From Rugalucina vietnamica (taxonomy: Eukaryota > Mollusca > Bivalvia > Lucinida > Lucinidae): a stretch of DNA of 64,000 bases. The position numbers were made by a program, and so were the translations under genes. The DNA is taken from the NCBI GenBank assembly GCA_964017185.1, contig OZ024880.1, positions 45,769,071 to 45,833,070 of the forward strand, in the 5' to 3' direction. The notes beneath the pieces are model-generated. The model was not told the DNA's origin, made no database searches, and saw only the letters and a list, made by a program, of their open reading frames with translations. Shown here one piece after another: positions 23,963 to 34,690 of this stretch. Position 1 is the first letter of the stretch, and each line of letters begins with the position of its first letter.

Positions 23963-25334
23963 TATTGAGATTGATTTGGTACGAATCAGTGTGGCTGTAG
24001 CGCTGAATGTGTTTGATCAACAATGAAAATTAAAACTAAAGCATTTCAGCTGATGATACACACAGGCTTCTTGTAAATAATAGCAGAAGATACGATAAAT
24101 CATCAAACTATCGGTATGTTTATAAATGGTATTCTTAGAAACATTGAAATTGTAATGGATCAATCTGCCACCATTGCAAGCCTTTCAAGATATTTTACAG
24201 TACTAGACAAATGATCGGTTTCAAGTAAGAGCAATGAAATGTTTGCTAATGCTTCAGACATATCGGCTGAGCTTCAATAGACTTGCACTGTCTTTAAGTT
24301 GCTTGTAATATTACAAAAGCAGCGATTTCTATTGCATACCCAAAACATGTAGGTCTTGTTGTACATGATCAAATCTGGAGTAGACTCTTTTAACAAATAG
24401 CTTATCTTCAATATACGATTACATACCCTGAAATGAGGCAAGTTTTATCATCAGCACACAAGCTAACACTCCATAAGTTGAACTGTCCCCTCAGAAATTA
24501 CGTCAGAAATCAGGGGGTATGTTTATACTGGAAGTTACCGATAACTTTGACAATAACGAAAAGGCAGTAGATGTAAACTAACCAAATATGCAATGACCTC
24601 TATCATTCTGATTGCGCCATTTCCTGATTGTTATTTTCATTTAGCTTTGTTATCACATTATGCAGGGTCCTGAAACGAGTATAGATCTGCACCATCTAGG
24701 TGAAGATTTAGAACACTCAGAGGATCGTAGGTGGTCTAAGTTCGTAACAAAAACAGTTTGTCTTTAAACTCACTGTGCGCAGAGAAGGCAATAGTGTTGA
24801 TGGCTAAAATGCTACCTCGACAGATAACAGTTTCGGGTTTCATTGCCTGAGGTGCGTCTATCAACTGCGTATTTGGCGGAATGGGTTGCACTATGTTCAA
24901 GAACTGAAATCACCATCAGACTTTAGATTTGAATTGGACAATGAATGATAAAATAAAATGCTTAGTATTATTGGTAACACTATCAGTTGCAGCTCCAGAG
25001 CTATTGAATGACACTGTATGCTAACGTAAAGAAATGAGTGATGAATACTGCACAAGCTCTATGTGTCGACAACCATACACTGTGATATATAAATGTCAGA
25101 AATTAATGTACATGTAGTTATATACACAAATGTGCATACTATCTTTTCAGGCATGTTGACAGAGGAAAATTAGTGATTCAGATTATAAAAAGGAATTTAA
25201 GTTGCATCTGTTCAAACATACTCCAGCCCTTACCCCATGCATTTCTAGATTTGTATGCATAATGTAATATTGCCAAAGAAATATATACATGAAAATAGTT
25301 TTAAAAAGATAGATCTTAGTGTTTTAGCTTGATT

Positions 25335-25985
25335 TTTATAACTGTTTTGTTAGTAAACAAAGGTTAAAGGACACATGGGGCTTATTTTTTGCATTGTTAT
25401 ATTTTGACGGCCTTCTTGGATGCTCTTTTGAAAACCGGAGTTATGCTGGGTTTGCAGAGGCGGCCAACGCTGGATTTAAAAGCTTCAAACCTTCAAAAAG
25501 CTTGCAAGACAAAATATTTGGTATATAGAATCAATAACAATCACGATTCAAGAGCCTATATATAATGTATAGGAGAATATATATTTTTTGTTCTTTTTTG
25601 CCTTGTCAGTGAGACCTCACTCCATTCATATCTAGAATATATATGCATAATGTAGTTTTAACAATGGAAAACACATGAAAATAACAATAATAAGATAACT
25701 CTAAGTATTTGAGCATACTTGTTTCTAAACAAAAGTCAAGGGACATATGTGTCTCATTTTTTCAGAATTGTAAATTTTGACGGCCTTCTTGGATGCCATC
25801 TTGAATACTGGAGCTATGTTGTGTTTTACAGAGGTGGCAGACACTGTATTTTAATGCTACAAACCAAGACCAACACAAACACTATGGTATATAGAATCAA
25901 TAACAAATTAGATTTTAGAGCGTATTTTGTATAGGAAAATATGTACTTTTTGTTGTTTTTTTCCGTGTTGGGTAGGATGTCTAAA
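25335..25985. repeat. Two degenerate tandem units related to the right TIR
   Basis: TTTGACGGCCTTCTTGGATG occurs at about 25405 and again at about 25778. Each is followed by an ACTGGAG or ACCGGAG word, a GTTATGCTG-like word and GGTATATAGAATCAATAACA. With the TIR at 26130 they form a three-unit array. Confidence 0.7.
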
Positions 25986-26672
25986 ACCTGTTTTTAAGCA
26001 TGAATATTATATATAGAAACAATTTCTGTTTCTATAAAATCTTTAAAAATATTATATTTGATAGAAAAGAAGTAAAATAGCAGCCATAACCTTCTGATCA
26101 TAAATAATGAGCCATTAAACAAACATTCCTAGGTGAAAAACCTTGGACACGTGCATTTGTGAATTTAAATATGATTTTTACAACTGTTTTACCAAAACTG
26201 TCAGGTTTTTTTTACTTGAAATAGACAAATACATCATTCTTACGTGAAATGGGGCATTAAAATACCATTACAATGTAAACACATGAAAATTATGATGCAT
26301 TTTTGTATAGGGGTTGATTTTAAGAAATGGCAGCCATCTTGGACGCCATCTTGAATACTGGAGTTATGCAAGGTTTGCCAAGGTGGCAAACGCTGGATTT
26401 TAAAACTACAGACCAATACGAACATTTTGGTATGTAGAAACAAATGTGGTACTCCATAGACCACCCCCTTGAAAGATAGCCCATGATATTTGCTCCACTA
26501 TAACTGGATATGCAATAGTTGCTAAAAAATTGCTCATTAGCTTCATTCAGCCTATGTCTAGCATAAGTGAGCTCACTTTCATGAAGCTATGATCATGAAA
26601 ATGTATCAATGAACATCCATCTCTGCTGCTTACTCAAGAAGAGCATTTGTCTTAAATTTATGGTGAAATAAA

Positions 26673-26908
26673 TGAGCCGCCTCATGGGAAAACCAACAAT
26701 CTGCATATGCGAAAACAAAGACGCAGATCAGCTTCGCGGTAACCGCGAAGCTGATCAGCGCCTTTGTTTTCGCTACTCAGATAGTACAATTCCTCTTCTA
26801 CTTAAATCCGAAATTTCAAGCTTCTAGCTCTTTTCTGTGCTTGTACAGGTCGGTTTGTGTCGGCCCTGTTCGGCAACCACATTGTTGGTTTTCCCACGAG
26901 GCGGCTCA
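26673..26908 (+). mobile_element. Family A MITE
   Basis: TGAGCCGCCTCATGGGAAAA to CCACGAGGCGGCTCA, with stem CTTCGCGGTAACCGCGAAG. Near-consensus copy. Confidence 0.92.
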
Positions 26909-27030
26909 TATGTGCACCAAGTACTGGTAACTTGCCTTTGGTAAGCCTGCCTAGGAATAGTGCAGCCAGGGTAACTGGCTTTTGAAACATGACCATAGCT
27001 GTTGATCTTGGATGTAAATCAATCAAACAA
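26909..27030. mobile_element. SINE-like repeat (family K)
   Basis: ATGTGCACCAAGTACTGGTA, CTTGCCTTTGGTAAG and GTTGATCTTGGATGTAAATC match family K. It directly abuts the preceding family A copy. Confidence 0.5.
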
Positions 27031-27373
27031 ATGCTACCTTAACTCTCCATAGCTATGATGTGTTAGCACTGTTAATCCTACATGTACTTGTTAATTTGCA
27101 ACACAATTTCTGTGAAGATCATATTGAAATAGTGGTAAAACCTGGTGCTTAAACCACAAAAACACAGACACTCAGCGATGTCTATGATTATTTTAGCACC
27201 ATTAAGAGAGTCCTGTATAAATCTGCCTTTTCCGAGTACATGTACATAAGTTTATGGCCGATTAACATAAAGTGGATGGCTGTCTTTATCTTACAGCAAC
27301 TTCTTGTTATTTTTCATTTGCATCTTTATCGTTTACATGTATTTAATAAACATTGATTCATAGCAAATCATTT

Positions 27374-27432
<59 letters not shown>
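27374..27432. repeat. (ATC)n microsatellite
   Basis: About 19 uninterrupted ATC/CAT units. Confidence 0.95.
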
Positions 27433-27927
27433 TACATAATCACCACCACTATCAAAACTACATCATCATTTTTTCAAAGTTCCAGTTTGGTAAAATCCCT
27501 GCATTGCATGAAAATATCTCAAGAGTTGTGGCTATTAAAAAGGGTGCTGAAAGCTGTGTCAACCTGTCTGCTTTGTATGCAAATGACATGTAAAAAAATA
27601 TTTACGTTCATTCGTTAAAAGAACAAGTCTTGTCAGTAATTGACTGGTTGCTAGTGAAATGTCTCTGATGCTAACCGAGAAAGTGTAATTGTAAAAGAAA
27701 CCACCAACGCTGGCCTAAACTGTTTTAGATGGTATAAAGCCATAGACCAAAACATAAAATCTCTTTAATTTTTATGTGAGGGACTCATTTCTGTAGACAA
27801 GTTTGAAACAAAGAATTCGAGGATATATGCTAAACTGGAACTTTGAATTTTTTCTCATCACTGTCATAACATGTTATTTTCAGTTGTTACACCGTTGAAC
27901 TAAGCCAGTTTCTAAACACCTATTATT

Positions 27928-28166
27928 TGAGCCTGTGCGTAAGAAAACCAACAATTTGGGTTCCGACAAGGTCCAATACAAACTGGGCTGTACAGTCACA
28001 GAAGATTGTTAGAGGCTGGAAATTTTGGATTTAGAAAGTAGACGAATTGTACTATCCGTGAAGAGAAAACAAAGGCACTGATCAGCTTCGCAGTTACTAC
28101 TGCGAAGCTGATCTGAGCCTTTGTTTTCGCCTATGCAGATTGTTGGTTTTCCCATGTGGCGGCTCA
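27928..28166 (-). mobile_element. Family A MITE
   Basis: TGAGCCTGTGCGTAAGAAAA to CCATGTGGCGGCTCA. Stem CTTCGCAGTTACTACTGCGAAG with a slightly enlarged loop. TT on both sides. Confidence 0.9.
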
Positions 28167-28507
28167 TTTCATTATGTTATAATGTCATTTGAATATGTAT
28201 AATGTATGTCATTTGAACATGTACTAAATGCTGCCTATAGTAATATGTTTTGTACAGAAGATAAAACCTAGATTTAGTAACTAAACAATGATAATAATGC
28301 TCTATTTGTTATCAAAATATCTTTTTTATAAGACAGATAAAATAAAAACAAACAAACTCTGTATCATTTGTTTGAAATTATTTTTATAACACCCATGATT
28401 TGTTGTGAATATCATCTCTTTGGTTTGAAATTCGAGAATGAAAGAATCTTACATGAGTGACAGTTACCGCTAGACAAGTCTTTCCTAAGTGTCACTTTGG
28501 CATCAAG

Positions 28508-28900
28508 GAAGCGTGGTGGCGTAGTGTAGTGTACAGGGGCCAGTTGTTCAAAATTAAGGATGTCGTTAGTTAACAATTTGTTGAAATTTCAAACATGAAT
28601 ATTACAAATACAAATACACTGTTATTTTTTTTGTTGAAAAAATGTGAGAATCCTTTGCAATAAAAAGGATTCTCACATTTTTTCAACAGAAAATAACTGT
28701 ATTTGCTGATGTAGTCGGCATTTACTTAACAAGTTTTAAAGGTCTTAACCATGATGTTAAGCTAACAAGGTTTTGAACAACTGGCCCTAGGACACGGGAG
28801 CAAGAGGTTCTTGGTTCAATACCTACCATTGCCATATAATGTAGTAGCTCCATCCTGACATGACTGAAAAAAATTGTTGACTGGGATGATAAGCAATAAC
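28508..28900 (+). mobile_element. SINE interrupted by a family H MITE
   Basis: AAGCGTGGTGGCGTAGTGTA resumes after the insertion with GACACGGGAGCAAGAGGTTC, TTGGTTCAATACC (box-B-like), ACATGACTGAAAAAAATTG and TTGACTGGGATG. The MITE at 28534-28790 therefore landed inside an existing SINE. Confidence 0.6.
28534..28790. mobile_element. Family H TIR-MITE
   Basis: AGGGGCCAGTTGTTCAAAAT at the left and TTTTGAACAACTGGCCCTAG at the right. A strong inner hairpin, AGGATTCTCACATTTTTTCA, pairs with its complement near 28640. Confidence 0.8.
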
Positions 28901-29321
28901 CAAACCAAAACTTTGGCATCACTTTTTGTCTGTGTGCAATAAACATTTTGACCTGGATAAACAATCAAGTGGGTTCTTATGCATGAGATTGTTTACAAAG
29001 TTTTCAAGAATGTACTCAAGAATTTTGTGAGAATGGAGAAAACTCAAGTCAGGAGTTCTACCATGGAGTATGGATGTGAAAATGCTCACAGAATAGCTAA
29101 GAAAAGTAAGAATAGAAGGACCAGGACAGAGGAACGGATGCAATTAAATTTAAAATCCCAATCCAGACACAGAGTGGAAATGACATAACAAGACACACGG
29201 ACATGTGTACCACAAAAATTGAATGATGACTGGCTCTTCCCCACCTCAACCAAGAACTTACATGACATTGATGACTAGCACAACAGAGGCAGAGGAACAA
29301 AAAGGCAAAATAAAGATAAAT

Positions 29322-29455
29322 AAAAAGGTGGCCTAGTGGTTAAGCAGTGAGTTTTAGCCTGGGCTTATCCAATCTTTTTGATGAGACTAAACGTGTCCCA
29401 TCTCCACATTACCCAAGCTGTTGAGTGGGGTGTATAATATGAAGAAACAACACAA
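29322..29455 (+). mobile_element. tRNA-like SINE
   Basis: AGGTGGCCTAGTGGTTAAGC (box-A-like) and CATCTCCACATTACCCAAGC with GTTGAGTGGGGTG. The box B is decayed. Confidence 0.5.
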
Positions 29456-29569
29456 CCCACTATCTGACTGCTCTAGGATTAGAAATTGTTAGGGGTCTGC
29501 ACTGCTTGCCTAAAACTGCCGGTTGGAAATCAAAAGATCACTATAATTATTTTAATTTCTGTGATCAAA

Positions 29570-29806
29570 TGAGCCGCGTCATGAGAAAACCGGATTTTTG
29601 CCTATGCGAAAACAAAGGTGCAGATCAGCTTCGCAGTAACTGCGAAGCTGATCAGCGCCTTTGTTTTCGCTTCTCGGATAGTGCAATTTCTCATCTTCCT
29701 AAATTCGGAATTTCAATTTTCTAGCCATCTTCTGTGCTTGTACAGCTCGGTTTGTGTCAGACCTGGTCGGAAACCCCGAAGACCGGTTTCTTCGCGTCAC
29801 GGCTCA
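29570..29806 (+). mobile_element. Family A MITE (CGG-end subtype)
   Basis: TGAGCCGCGTCATGAGAAAA to CGCGTCACGGCTCA, with stem CTTCGCAGTAACTGCGAAG. AA on both sides. Confidence 0.92.
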
Positions 29807-29897
29807 AATTATAGCCGCTTTTACAATATTCTAATCTGCAAGCATAATTATGCTTGACTTTGTCCTCTGCTGGTTCATGAAGAGCATTCATCGTAGT

Positions 29898-30000
29898 AAA
29901 AGATGTGTGCACAAGGAACTGGTAATCTGCCTCTGAGAGGTAAACTGACTATCATGATAATTATGACCTCAGCTGTTGACCATGGGTGAGAAACATTAAA
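29898..30000. mobile_element. SINE-like repeat (family K)
   Basis: GATGTGTGCACAAGGAACTG, GTAATCTGCCTCTGAGAGG and CAGCTGTTGACCATGG follow the family K order. Confidence 0.5.
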
Positions 30001-30005
30001 TAAAA

Positions 30006-30240
30006 TGAGCCACTGCATAAAAAAGGAACAATTTGGGTTTCCGACCAGGTCAAATACAAACCACCCTGTGCAGTTACAGAAGCAGGCGATATGCTTGAAA
30101 TATCGGTTTTAAGAATACAAGGGATTGTACTATCCATATAGCAAAAACAAAGGCGCTGATCAGCTGTGCAGTTAATGCACAGCTGATCTGCACATTTGTA
30201 TTTGGATATGCAGTTTCTTGGTTTTCTGGTCATCAGCTCA
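30006..30240 (-). mobile_element. Family A MITE (TGTGC-stem variant)
   Basis: TGAGCCACTGCATAAAAAAG to GGTCATCAGCTCA. Stem CTGTGCAGTTAATGCACAG. Confidence 0.85.
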
Positions 30241-30360
30241 AATAACATATACAGGCTCTTTGCAGATGTCATGGCAACCAAATGTTACATGCTTTAAGCA
30301 TTTTCATGGTAATGTACAAGTTTGACTTATGAAGTAAACTTTTATGAAACAAAAACGATA

Positions 30361-30613
30361 TGAGCCGCTTCGTGAGGAAACCAGTTTTTTGACTGCGAAA
30401 ACAAAGGCGCCTATCAGCTTCGCAGTAACTGCGAGGTTCACAGTAACTGTGAAGCTGATCAGCACCTTTGTTTTCGCTACATGGATAGTACAATTTCTCT
30501 TATTCCTATATCCGGAATTTCAAGCTTCTAGCCTGCTTCTGTGACTGTACAGGTCGGTTTGTGTCAGACCTGGTTGGAAACCCTGAAGACTGTTTTTCTC
30601 GCGTCACGGCTCA
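30361..30613 (+). mobile_element. Family A MITE with expanded hairpin loop
   Basis: TGAGCCGCTTCGTGAGGAAA to GCGTCACGGCTCA. The stem region has an extra half unit (CTTCGCAGTAACTGCGAGG, then TTCACAGTAACTGTGAAG), as expected from slippage in a palindrome. TA on both sides. Confidence 0.9.
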
Positions 30614-30816
30614 TATGACCTGTTGCTTTGTTTTTCCGTTCAAAGTTAATGTGGGGCACTAATTAAAAATGTGATCAATCTGACTACATGTATAAGCATG
30701 AACGATGGTTGATGGGACACTGCTGGTTGTTTTCTCTATAGCCAGAGGTATTCATATTAATGAGCTTAAATCTGTATAGATCTGCATTCTGAAACAGAAA
30801 ATCATAAACCGCTAAT

Positions 30817-30828
30817 ATGGCAACAGAG
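30817..30828 (+). CDS. First coding exon of the 548-aa gene
   Basis: ATG GCA ACA GAG followed by the consensus donor GTAAGG. The ATG context is AATATGG. It was chosen because it opens in phase 0 into exon 2. It rests on splice-site and phase agreement only. Confidence 0.5.
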
Positions 30829-31782
30829 GTAAGGTTTTCTTTTTCCTATTCCTCTTCCAATGTACATGTATTTGTGGCATGTTGGTTAAAACTGTATACC
30901 TTTGTGCTCGTTGTTCTGATTTTTTCCTTTCAAAAATATACATGTACAGTATAATGCTGAAAAAAAGGTTGTCAATTACTCTAATGTAATTTCCTATTGG
31001 TTAGCTGCTTTTTCACATCGAAAAAAGAAAACAGGACAGTATAAGGGTTTATCATGTGGCATTGCTGATTTCCAATGGCATAAAAAGTGTTATGACCACA
31101 CATGTATTAACACTATAGTGGGAATACATAACGTCATTGACGACGTCCGTAACAACAATGCAAATTTTCATTGGAAATATGTGCAGTTTGAAAGCGATAA
31201 AATCCTATTTTACATCGAAAAAAGAAAACGGGACAGTATAAGGGTTTATCATATGGCATCACTGATTTCCAATGGATAACGTCATATAAAAAGTGTTATG
31301 ACCGCACATGTATTAACACTTTAGTGGGAATACATAACATCATTGACGACGTCAGTGACAATAATGCAAATTTTCATTGGAAATATGTGCAGTTTGAAAG
31401 CGATAAAATCCTATTTTATAAGCTATATGATAAAACAAATCTTACACTCATGGTCATTTCATATGATATTTATTAAACTCGCCAAAGGCTCGTTTAATAA
31501 ATTTCATATGAAATGACCATGACCTCTATATATGTGCAAACAAATTGCAGAAGAACATGGAACAAAAAGTATTGCCTACTGATATGATATGCATGCATCA
31601 CTTGAAACTTGTCATTCAATAAAATTCCTTTTAACAATTGAATCAAAAGGGCTCTCCAGAGTACTAGTTAAAACCAGTTGACTGGGATGTTAAACTTCCA
31701 TTCATACAAACAAACAATCGAAAGGTAAAAGCAAGTAATGATCAGGAAATGGTGCCATCAGAATCAAAGCTGATTTGTATAG

Positions 31783-31820
<38 letters not shown>

Positions 31821-33605
31821 GCACATGATGTATCATATACTCACTTTTTGTCCATGTCTGTTTTGGTATCATCCATCATTTTGCTGAATAAAGGCACAAA
31901 TTTTATTTTTTAACTCTAAATTTAAATGATAAAATTCTATAAAACATTAATTTTGCCTTCATTCTTTCAGCACTTTACATTGAAACCCTACCTTCTACCA
32001 GCCCTGCAGACACTGAAAAGACCCATCACTCCAAAACCCCAGAACACGATGCAGACAAACCCCGACATGGTTCCCTACTCCCACAATCCCCCGGGGCACA
32101 CCTGTGGACTTCCGTGCTGTAATGAAGAGTTACAGATACAACTGCGGGTCAAACGGAACCGCGGCCCCAGGACGTGTATCGGTATACAGCATGTTGACGA
32201 AATTCTGGCCGATAACTTCACATTCAGAGGAAAGATTTCAAAAGACCGACCTGGTTTAGAAAATGGATTCTTTTCTGTACAACAGAAGAAAGAGGCCCCA
32301 AAAGGGGCCATTCCTAAATTTGCTAGTGTCAGTAAGGGTATGACTAAAAAAGATGATCTGGGTCGGCATAATTTTCTCAAGGGAAGGGAGATTACTCTGC
32401 CTGAAGCAAAAGATCCTGATGCAACAAATAAGTTGTATCTTGAGGATTTCTATACTGGTGAAAGTGGTGATGATTTACTTGACGTAACGTCTGATAAAGA
32501 CATTGAATATTACATGACTGAAAGAAATCCAACTGATGCAGAAAAAGGTGTGCCTTATTCACAGAAAGACATTGATATGAAGGGATCATTTCCATGGGAA
32601 ATTGTACTAGAAGTGAAGAATAAAATGGCACCTAGTGAAAAAACAGATGATACAAGTAGTTCAAACTATTACGAAGTTTTGAACTATCCAGACAGCATTC
32701 AAAGCTCAGAGAATGAAAAGAATATAAGCGAGTCATTGACCTTGAAAAGGGTCAAGAAGTTTCCCATAGCTAAGCCTTTACCAGAAGTGCCCCCAAAAGT
32801 GCCTCTGCAGAATTTGTTCAACCATCCCCCATTGCCTAAGGATGAAGTGGAGAAAACTTCGGAAAGGAGTTTTAGCACTTTTAAACAAAACAGTACTTGT
32901 TCAGATAAAACCATAAACAAATATAACACCTACAGTACCCTATACTCACTTCAGAAAGAAGAGAGAAAGTTAGAAAATCTGCAACATAGATCACTTGATA
33001 GATCATACAGCGGACCAAAGTGGCGAATGGATGCAAGGGAAATCAATTTTCAAGCACCTGGTTTGCGAAAGACATCTACAGAAAATGAAAATACAGTAAA
33101 TCCTAAACCTCATGAAGCTTTTGATAACAAGAAAACTGAAAGTCAAACTTTAAAACCAGAGTTTCAGATAAATGAAATTCCAGGTACTGAAGATCCGGTT
33201 GAAGGTAGTGATGGGTCGTATAGCCCTAAACACACTTTTGAGGGGAGGAAGTTACATAGCCCAACCTTCAAACGTAAATCTGATGCACCTAACCCAGATA
33301 CTGATACACAATCAGTGGGCAATGATGGGTCAGAAAGCCCAAAACACACCTTTGAAGAGAAGAAAATTCAGAGCCCTACTTTCAAACGTAAAAACCAGAA
33401 TAAGAAGAAAAATCCATTTGAAAGAACGGAACGAGAAAACCAGGATTTTAACATAATGCTGAATAGTGAGTTGATGAAATTAAAGAAATTTTTTGCCCAA
33501 GATGATGAGGATGATAATGTAAACCAGAGAAGTGGTCGGTCAAACCCTGCATATGGAAGAGATGGGCGACAGCTCAAGGATAGTCCTGTCACATTGATTC
33601 TGTGA
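30817..33605 (+). CDS. Unrecognised 548-aa protein, complete two-exon gene
   Basis: Exon 1 is 30817-30828 (ATGGCAACAGAG, then GTAAGG). Exon 2 is 31971-33605 (acceptor ATTCTTTCAG), joined in phase 0, so the protein begins MATEHFTLKPYLLPALQ. No family is recognised. The N-terminal 100 residues are the most structured-looking (HTCGLPCCNEELQIQLRVKR with a CGLPCC cluster, then RTCIGIQHVDEILADNF). The middle and C-terminal parts are polar and probably disordered, rich in Lys, Ser, Pro and Asn. There are two near-identical repeats of SPKHTFE and SPTFKRK (about residues 436-450 and 475-490). A short helical stretch (LNSELMKLKKFF) leads into an acidic run (DDEDDN) and the C-terminus PVTLIL. The long reading frame that starts at 31926 includes intron sequence and is not the start. 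An alternative start is the first Met in exon 2 (32049). Confidence 0.72.
31011..31425. repeat. Tandem direct duplication, period about 200 bp
   Basis: TACATCGAAAAAAGAAAACGG, reading GGGACAGTATAAGGGTTTAT through TTGAAAGCGATAAAATCCTA, occurs twice in a row with about 95% identity by eye. It contains GTCATTGACGACGTC. It lies in the intron of the 548-aa gene. Confidence 0.85.
31450..31527. repeat. Hairpin TCATGGTCATTTCATATG
   Basis: The left arm TCATGGTCATTTCATATG pairs with CATATGAAATGACCATGA. A second stem surrounds GCCAAAGGC in the loop. Confidence 0.8.
31650..31722 (+). mobile_element. SINE 3' fragment
   Basis: CCAGAGTACTAGTTAAAACC, GTTGACTGGGATGTTAAAC and ATACAAACAAAC match the 3' end of the SINE at 34492. 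Confidence 0.5.
31780..31815. repeat. Poly(A) tract
   Basis: About 35 consecutive A, 60 bases after the SINE fragment. Confidence 0.9.
31971..33605 (+). CDS. Main coding exon of the 548-aa gene
   Basis: A single 1635-base open exon after TTCATTCTTTCAG, ending in TGA at 33603-33605. Codon usage and the repeated SPKHTFE/SPTFKRK motifs indicate real coding sequence rather than chance. The last 28 codons and the stop are duplicated 180 bases downstream. Confidence 0.8.
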   Translation, partial: HFTLKPYLLPALQTLKRPITPKPQNTMQTNPDMVPYSHNPPGHTCGLPCCNEELQIQLRVKRNRGPRTCIGIQHVDEILADNFTFRGKISKDRPGLENGFFSVQQKKEAPKGAIPKFASVSKGMTKKDDLGRHNFLKGREITLPEAKDPDATNKLYLEDFYTGESGDDLLDVTSDKDIEYYMTERNPTDAEKGVPYSQKDIDMKGSFPWEIVLEVKNKMAPSEKTDDTSSSNYYEVLNYPDSIQSSENEKNISESLTLKRVKKFPIAKPLPEVPPKVPLQNLFNHPPLPKDEVEKTSERSFSTFKQNSTCSDKTINKYNTYSTLYSLQKEERKLENLQHRSLDRSYSGPKWRMDAREINFQAPGLRKTSTENENTVNPKPHEAFDNKKTESQTLKPEFQINEIPGTEDPVEGSDGSYSPKHTFEGRKLHSPTFKRKSDAPNPDTDTQSVGNDGSESPKHTFEEKKIQSPTFKRKNQNKKKNPFERTERENQDFNIMLNSELMKLKKFFAQDDEDDNVNQRSGRSNPAYGRDGRQLKDSPVTLIL

Positions 33606-33792
33606 AGATGATGATATTATGATGATGTTGTTGTTGATGATAATGATGATGATGACGATGTTGATGATGATTATGATGATGATGATGATGATGATACAGC
33701 CAGTCAGAGAAGTGGTCAGGGTCAGTCCAATTCTGCTTATGGAAGAGATGGGCGACAGCTCAAAGACAGTCATGTCACATTGATTCTGTGAA
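33606..33792 (+). repeat. GAT microsatellite plus duplicate of the gene's 3' coding end
   Basis: Imperfect (GAT)n to about 33696, followed by CAGAGAAGTGGTC through GGCGACAGCTCAAAGACAGT and TTGATTCTGTGAAG (33705-33792). This copies 33525-33607, stop codon included. Confidence 0.9.
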
Positions 33793-33794
33793 GT

Positions 33795-34080
33795 ATCATT
33801 ACGAAAACATGCCCATGTAAAATACAGAGATTTTTGAATTTGTAAAAAATGAAAATTTTCAGTAGAAATTGTTTCATATTTTTGCTCAAAACATAGAATG
33901 TGGGTACACGTTAGAACCACCTCGGCGAGGCGGTTCTCGGCGAGGCGGTTCTAACGAGTACCCACAATCTATGCTTTGGAGCAAAAATAAGAAAAACATA
34001 TATACCCCTGCAAACCCCAGTTTTTCTATATAAAAGTGGGGTTCAATGGGGTATACTTGACATGGACATGTTTTCCTGAT
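33795..34080 (+). mobile_element. Family B foldback MITE, loop duplicated
   Basis: CATTACGAAAACATGCCC to GGACATGTTTTCCTGAT. The GC-rich loop is tandemly repeated (CGGCGAGGCGGTTCT twice). Confidence 0.9.
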
Positions 34081-34491
34081 ATATATTACAACCTCATTTT
34101 TATCGCTGTCTTTGTGGCTGTCTTATAACTTATAAGAGAAGTAAAGTTATTTACTGTACATAGGAAAATAATTGTTTTGGAGACATTACAGTGTCATGGT
34201 ATACACTGAAAATCATGTTATAATGAGGTTGAAGTTTGCCAAAAATGAAGTTGGGAGCTATGGACACATAATTCCAAAACCTTTATTTTGAACATATTGT
34301 GCCGATTTTTGTGAGAACATTATATTTCTTTAGGACTTATTGCAGTCTCCAGTAAAATCATTACATAGTATGTCCCTGTACATAGTATGTCCCTGTCATC
34401 AGTTTGTCATATATATTGCCATGGGTTCTCAGTTTATATTCTTTTGCAAAATATTGGAAAAGCCTGGAATCAAACCCCTAATTGGTGGGAG
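34081..34491. other. No feature recognised
   Basis: AT-rich sequence following the 548-aa gene. It has a direct repeat of ACATAGTATGTCCCTGT at about 34364 and 34380. Confidence 0.4.
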
Positions 34492-34690
34492 TGCGGTGTT
34501 ATAGTGGTAGAGCATCAGACCCGAATCGAGAGGCCCCATGTTTGATACCCACTAGTGGCATGGTGTTGTGTCTCTTGTTTCTCTGAGCAAGACACATTTA
34601 CTCCACAAACCCTGGAAGGGGTGGATGCATCCTGGCATGACTGAAAAATTGATGACTGGGATGTTAAACCTCAATACAAACAAACATATC
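34492..34690 (+). mobile_element. tRNA-like SINE, best preserved copy
   Basis: GTGTTATAGTGGTAGAGCAT (box-A-like), GTTTGATACCC (box-B-like), CTGAGCAAGACACATTTACT, ATGACTGAAAAATTGATGAC and TTAAACCTCAATACAAACAA. It supplies the reference order of blocks for the other SINEs here. Confidence 0.7.

Larger units (their letters stand above)
22090..26500. mobile_element. 4.4-kb long-TIR element, no transposase seen
   Basis: The left terminus TAGTGGAGCAAATAT and right terminus ATATTTGCTCCACTA begin inverted repeats of about 370 bp (22090-22466 and about 26130-26500). These share GCCATCTTGGACGCCATCTT, the paired GTTTGCCACCTTGGCAAAC word and a CACGTGCATTTGTGAATTTA run. The interior (22467-26129) has no long reading frame, so the element looks non-autonomous. 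No clean target duplication longer than TA could be assigned. Confidence 0.75.

Noticed and set aside
31926-31970. Start of the 548-aa frame at 31926
   Set aside because: The stretch ends in a polypyrimidine tract and CAG. The real start is more likely in the 12-base exon at 30817.
33540-33920. Minus-strand frame with a poly-Ile stretch
   Set aside because: Translation of the (GAT)n tract and a family B element opposite the 548-aa gene.
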